Source: Chromera velia
Lineage: Eukaryota > Sar > Chromeraceae
Reading direction: 5' to 3'
Assembly: GCA_018398765.1 (NCBI GenBank)
Contig: JAHBMJ010005015.1
Coordinates: 1-12,500 of the forward strand
DNA: 12,500 nt
The notes under the pieces are model-generated. The model ran no database searches. It saw only the letters and a program-made list of their open reading frames with translations, and was not told the origin of the DNA. This document shows, one piece after another, positions 8,277 to 12,500 of the stretch. A program made the position numbers and the translations under genes. Every line of letters starts with the position of its first letter. The stretch's first letter is position 1.

Positions 8277-9662
8277 TCACCTGAAGATTTCTTTCTTCCT
8301 CTCTTTTATTTCTTTATCTGTCTTGCTTACAATCCATCTTTCTATCCTATCTACTCTTTTATTCACTGCGTGTGTCCCTATCTCTCCTGGCTGGCTTACA
8401 AGCTTCTCTTTTGAAAAAGGATGAAGGCCTCTCTCTGTGAATAGTGTTTGTGTGCATTTCTTCAAGTGCAGAAAGAAGTGAAAAGGATGCAACTGTGTTC
8501 TTCTTCCCCTTTTCAGTTCATCCTCTACTCCTCCTCTCAAGCAATGAATGACAGCCTGCCCAATCGTCTCCTTCCTCTTTTCTTTTAGTGCCTTTCTTGC
8601 CCATCTGATCGTCCTCTCTGCCACTTCAATGTTAATTGGAAACATCCCCCCCTCCATCAATGTAGTGTCTGTGCTTTTTGTCTTCCTTAGCCCCAAGACC
8701 CACCTCACAAAGCGTCTTTGTTTTTCGTCGAATTCTGCACAGGCCTTGTCTGTGCATGGGTGTATCTTGCATCCATACATCCACACTGCATGCACCGTCT
8801 GATTAAACAAATGAAAACATTCTGCCGGCAGTACAGCTGGCTCTCTGGCTAACTTTCCTATCAATCCTTGCATGCATCTCTCTGCTCTCACTGCTCTGTC
8901 TGCCATCATTACATCGAGGTCGCAGTTTGAGGGAAGAACAAGACCCAAAAATGGCTGTGCTTTCTCTTCTTTCAGTACCAAGCTGCCTATTCTGATCTCT
9001 TCTATCTGCTTTTGCCTTCCAAACCTCAGTACTCTCGATTTGTCAGAAAAGAGGAGACGGAGCGGCTCTGTGTACTTCCTTAATCCCTCCAGCAGTTTGT
9101 TCAATTCTCTGTCTGTTGCATTGAGCAAAGTCGTATCGTCTGCAAATAATACGGAGAAAAAATCCACCCACCTCCCATCCTCTCCAACCAGTATTTTCGG
9201 TCTTTCTCTCTGTTCTCCTATTCTCCTTCTCCCAGCCCTCCCTTCCTTTCTTACTCTCTCTGACAGGTCGTGTACGTATCCTTTAAAAAAAGTGGGCCCA
9301 CTGGACCCCCCTTGTTTCATCCCTATCTGTTCTGGATACCACTTTCCTGTCCCTTTCACTCTTGTTCTTACTTTCTCGAGCGATGACAGGTCCCATCGGA
9401 TTAGCTCCTCTAAAACCCCTGCCTCTCTCAGTTACTGCTCAAGCTTGCTATGCCTGACTTCATCAAAAGCTTGAGTGAAATCAACGAGGGCCACAATCAC
9501 AGAGAGATGGTGGGCAATCATAAACAAAAGAAGAAAGATGGTATCACATGTTCCTGCTTTCTTTCTATATACAAACTGCCATGGGTTCTGCCTTGCTTCT
9601 CTCTCTACATTATTACCGAGAATCGTGTCCCCCCATTTTGCGTCTGCACATGCCAGGTGCAC
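8277..9662 (-). pseudogene. LINE reverse transcriptase, palm and thumb
   Basis: One frame with a single internal TAA (9434-9432) contains, in order: QFVYRKKAGTCD (Q-x-GFR block), VALVDFTQAFDEV (motif A with the first catalytic Asp), GMKQGGSSGPTFF (motif B), FFSVLFADDTTLL (motif C with the catalytic Asp pair), and FSDKSRVLRF and PFLGLVL (motifs D and E). The 360-residue part after the stop also holds the thumb and connection typical of LINEs (MYGCKIHPC, RRFVRWVLGL). The metal-binding aspartates are kept, but the stop, the upstream frameshift near 9662 and the stop at 8279-8277 make it non-functional. Confidence 0.85.
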
Positions 9663-9666
9663 GTTT

Positions 9667-10746
9667 TCATCCCTCCATCACTGCCTGTGACTTGCCAGGC
9701 TTCGCCAATGCCGTTACTGGTAAATCATTCCATCCCTCTGGCCACTACGCATAACGAAAAGATGTATTAATCAAATCAGCATATATATTCACCATCACTT
9801 GAGATTTTTTATGCAACCTGAGCAGACCCGAAGGCATAGCATCCTTTCCAGCAGCTTTCTTAGGATTCCTTGCTTTTTTCATTGCCTCCCTCACTTCCTT
9901 TTCAGTAGCTATCTTCATGTTCTTTTCTCTTACTGCTGTGCATCTTTTGCATTCTTCTTTCTTTTCTGTTTCTACTTCATCGTCTGGGAGCTTTGTCTGT
10001 TTTTCCTACCCTTTTGCAACTTATTCCATTGTGAGACTGTCCTTCATCTTCCTCGGTTCTCTCTTCTTGTCTTCTCTTCCTAGTCTCCTCCAGACCCTCC
10101 AGCATCCTCCTTCTCCTATTTCCTTCCTTATTCTTTGCACCTTTCTTATTGTTTTCTTAGATGCTTCCCTTTTCCCAATCCTGATCCTCTCTCTCTCTAC
10201 CTCTTCTAGTTGTTTTTTTCTCTCTTCGTATTCTCTCTGCCATCTCTCTTCTTACCCTCTTTCTGTTCCTTCGCTTTTCTTCTGTTTCAAGTTTTTCATT
10301 TTCCTTCTGATTTTTCTTTTAAGTGCTCTTAAACTTCTTTGCTCTGCCTTTCCTATTCTCACTGACTCATCGGCTTCTAAGGCTTCTCCGTTCCCTTTTC
10401 TTTCCCTCTTCTTTTGTTACCTTAGTGCCCACCTATATGTTTCCTCTCTTACCTGTCTCATTTTCTTGTATTCTCTTTCTAATGCTTCTCTCTCTACTGT
10501 TTCTCCTTTTTTCCTACCATTTGCTTCTCGGAATACCTCCCCTATCTTCTTTATAGTGACTCTCTTGTCCAATTCTTCTATGAATTCTCTTTCCGTTCTT
10601 CGTATGAAAGTCCCTTTCCATCTGGGTCTTATTCTATCCTCTTCTTCTTCTGTTTCTTTGAAGATCAGTTTTTTCCCTCCTTTCTTCTCTTTTTGTCCTC
10701 TCTTCTTTTCCTTCTCTTTTTTCTCTCCCTTCTTTTCCTTCTCTTC
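9667..10746 (-). pseudogene. LINE linker and N-terminal reverse transcriptase (fingers)
   Basis: The same frame as the endonuclease piece continues through stops at 10419-10417, 10254-10252, 10023-10021, 10008-10006, 9747-9745 and 9669-9667. The first 700 or so bases code a very Lys/Glu/Arg-rich linker (for example WKGTFIRRTEREFIEELDKR near 10620). Then NPKKAAGKDAMPSGLL (about 9870-9820) fits the first reverse transcriptase block, the x-GK-x-PG-x-DGIP pattern. It is followed by WPEGWNDLPVTALAKPGK, which fits the W-x(n)-PI-x-K-PGK block. The + strand of this region is almost pure pyrimidine. Confidence 0.7.
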
Positions 10747-10941
10747 TTATGGTAGTTTCTTCTTTCCTCTTTTAAGGGTCAGTCTCAGATATGCATAATC
10801 AAAAGGGGCACTCGTCAACATACACAACGAAAAAGATGCACAAGACAAAAGCAAACAAGGAGTTACGCATACATAATCGATGAGAGATTCGCCACCCCCT
10901 GCACTCCGATAGGTGCACTGACTGTCAAAAGCAAAGTCGTG
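10747..10941 (-). pseudogene. LINE endonuclease C-terminal fragment
   Basis: A 64-codon frame begins at an in-frame TAG (10944-10942) and ends at TAA (10749-10747). It carries TYRSAGGGESLIDYV, which fits the (T-F/Y-x-n-S-x-IDY) strand pattern of apurinic-type endonucleases. This is followed after about 25 residues by FDYAYLRLTLKR, where the family has the catalytic S-D-H before the last strand. Here the Ser and His of that triad read as Phe and Tyr, so the active site is lost. The upstream two-thirds of the endonuclease are missing from the window. Confidence 0.7.
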
Positions 10942-10950
10942 CTAGGATTT

Positions 10951-11240
10951 TCTTAAAAATTGGTAGATAGTCCTAGAAAAAAATTGGTAACTCCCAATTT
11001 GTAGGTGACTCTAAGTGTTCATAAAATTTGTTCCTAGTAATGAATTAGAGTCTAATGACTGCAGCTAGAGACTAGTGAGCCCCTGTCTAGCCCATACATA
11101 AAATTTTAACTTCAAACTCCATGTACTTCTTTCCCTGGACTAGGTACCAATTTTTTAAAATTAGGAGTTACTGGGGGTAAAAAATTGGTAGTACTACCAA
11201 TTCAACGCCTAATTCAACTCCCAATTCCTTAGGGCGATCT
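10951..11240. repeat. Foldback repeat cluster built on AATTGGTA (MITE-like)
   Basis: The segment near 10953-10980 (TTAAAAATTGGTA, TAGTCCTAG) is mirrored by 11131-11160 (CTGGACTAG, TACCAATTTTTTAA), giving imperfect inverted ends of about 28 bp around a unit of about 205 bp. A further copy of the motif follows at 10982-10989, a perfect palindrome at 11183-11202, and the string CTCCCAATT occurs at both 10991 and 11218. No coding capacity is present. It abuts the point where the LINE endonuclease is cut. Confidence 0.6.
11183..11202. repeat. Perfect 20-bp palindrome
   Basis: AATTGGTAGTACTACCAATT is fully self-complementary. It may be the fused ends of two inverted repeat units, or the centre of a larger foldback element. 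Confidence 0.7.
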
Positions 11241-11858
11241 TTTTTTTTCTTTCTTTTTTTATTTATCAAAAACACATATATAGTTTTTATGCAATATCCT
11301 ATACAATACTCTTACAACATTTGAACAACAGTTGTTTACCTGTCGACTGTCATGATAACAAAAAAAAATATAAAAACAAAAGTTTTTCCGATCTTTTATT
11401 TTGTTTAATGTAGTGCACAATGTACGGCCTAGAGATACATCAGAAAAATATATTTGTATGTTCTTATGTTTTATAGTTTATTAATTTAATATTCTTCTGC
11501 AGTCTTTAATAGTTTTATGTTAATTGAAACAAAATTTTAATTTAAGTTACAAAAATTGAATTAAGTGACTTTTAACTTAGTTTATAGCTAATAACTTCCA
11601 TTTGTACATCGATTATATCAATCTTTAGGTCAATTCGCGTTTCTAAATTTAGTCTAAAATTGAGATTGCTTCTCTATTCTAAACTTTTTGTTTGAGTGGG
11701 CATTGACTTAAAGTTTGTTCCTAGCGTCTGGCCTATACGTCTTTCATCTCTTCCTTCTGTCCTGGTTACTGCTCTTGCTACTAGCTCTCTCTCTCATGCG
11801 ACCTCATACTTGATGCTCCTCCATCTGAATGCCTTCTTCGGCATTTGCTAAGTACTTC
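11241..11858. other. AT-rich stretch, no gene seen
   Basis: It begins with a poly-T/C run (11239-11265) and continues as AT-rich sequence with many stops in all frames to about 11700. A more mixed, pyrimidine-rich segment follows, up to the end of the right-edge retroelement fragment. I see no exon, RNA gene or clear repeat boundary. Confidence 0.45.

Positions 11859-12500
<642 letters not shown>

Larger units (their letters stand above)
7200..10941 (-). mobile_element. Degenerate LINE (non-LTR) retrotransposon, 5'-truncated
   Basis: Read on the minus strand from 10941 to about 7200, one decayed ORF codes in order: the C-terminal part of an apurinic-type endonuclease, a Lys/Glu/Arg-rich linker, a reverse transcriptase, a basic region, and a C-terminal zinc-knuckle-like segment. 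This is the standard order for ORF2 of APE-type non-LTR elements. Those elements copy their RNA at a nicked target in the nucleus. Nearly all coding stays in one of two frames, interrupted by at least nine in-frame stops and two frameshifts, so no intact protein can be made. The 3' side ends in a short tandem repeat near 7211-7224. The 5' end is cut at about 10941, where foldback repeats begin. The clade cannot be named safely from sequence alone. Confidence 0.85.

Noticed and set aside
7376-8424. Several + strand ORFs with hydrophobic Ser/Leu-rich sequence
   Set aside because: They are shadows of the basic and zinc-knuckle region of the LINE on the minus strand.
8872-9474. 200-codon + strand ORF
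   Set aside because: It is antisense to the reverse transcriptase motifs A to E on the minus strand, so it is a shadow frame.
9917-10798. 293-codon + strand ORF rich in Ser, Phe and Leu resembling a membrane protein
   Set aside because: It is the complement of the Lys/Glu-rich LINE linker. Pyrimidine-only DNA reads as Ser/Phe/Leu/Pro without stops.
7294-10941. Stop-codon reassignment to explain the interrupted LINE frame
   Set aside because: All three stop codons occur inside the frame together with two frameshifts, and the cyclin gene uses no internal stops. Decay is the simpler explanation.

Overview
The window is nuclear DNA from a eukaryote. It holds a protein gene split by GT-AG introns, long non-coding stretches, and decayed retroelements with foldback repeats. 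The introns of 300-580 bp and the mix of GC-rich gene with AT-rich repeats would suit an alga or alveolate such as a chromerid. That placement is an inference and nothing here proves it.

Left part (1-6500): One spliced gene on the + strand dominates. I reconstructed six exons (608-1179, 1511-1627, 2031-2156, 2734-2856, 3164-3569, 3927-5795) whose reading phases all join. They give a 1,070-residue divergent cyclin: a canonical-looking first cyclin fold, an acidic insertion, a second cyclin-like fold, and a roughly 590-residue low-complexity tail. The tail carries a twice-used GRGW motif and a 72-bp in-frame tandem repeat. All five splice acceptors end in TGCAG. A short open frame on the - strand runs off the left edge, head-to-head with the cyclin gene. 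The 466 bp between them contain a perfect CCCATATATGGG palindrome. Downstream of the gene lie purine-rich and CA-rich sequence and a possible AATAAA signal.

Middle part (6500-10950): After about 450 bp without a gene there is a small inverted-repeat unit (6947-7163). Next comes a long dead LINE-type (non-LTR) retrotransposon on the - strand (about 7200-10941). From its 5' side it has the end of an apurinic-like endonuclease, a Lys/Glu/Arg-rich linker, a reverse transcriptase with FADD, and a C-terminal zinc-knuckle region. It is broken by at least nine in-frame stops and two frameshifts.

Right part (10950-12500): A nest of foldback repeats built on AATTGGTA (about 10951-11240) abuts the LINE where its endonuclease is cut off. 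An AT-rich stretch with no gene follows. The right edge (11859-12498, - strand) holds the C-terminal end of a second, different retroelement protein: a CX2CX7HX3C cluster, an acidic/hydrophobic nuclease-like block, and a terminal W...CIWGTR block. It too is degenerate and runs out of the window.

The cyclin gene appears functional. The rest of the window looks like retroelement debris. I see no bacterial-type operon, CRISPR array, rRNA or tRNA gene.
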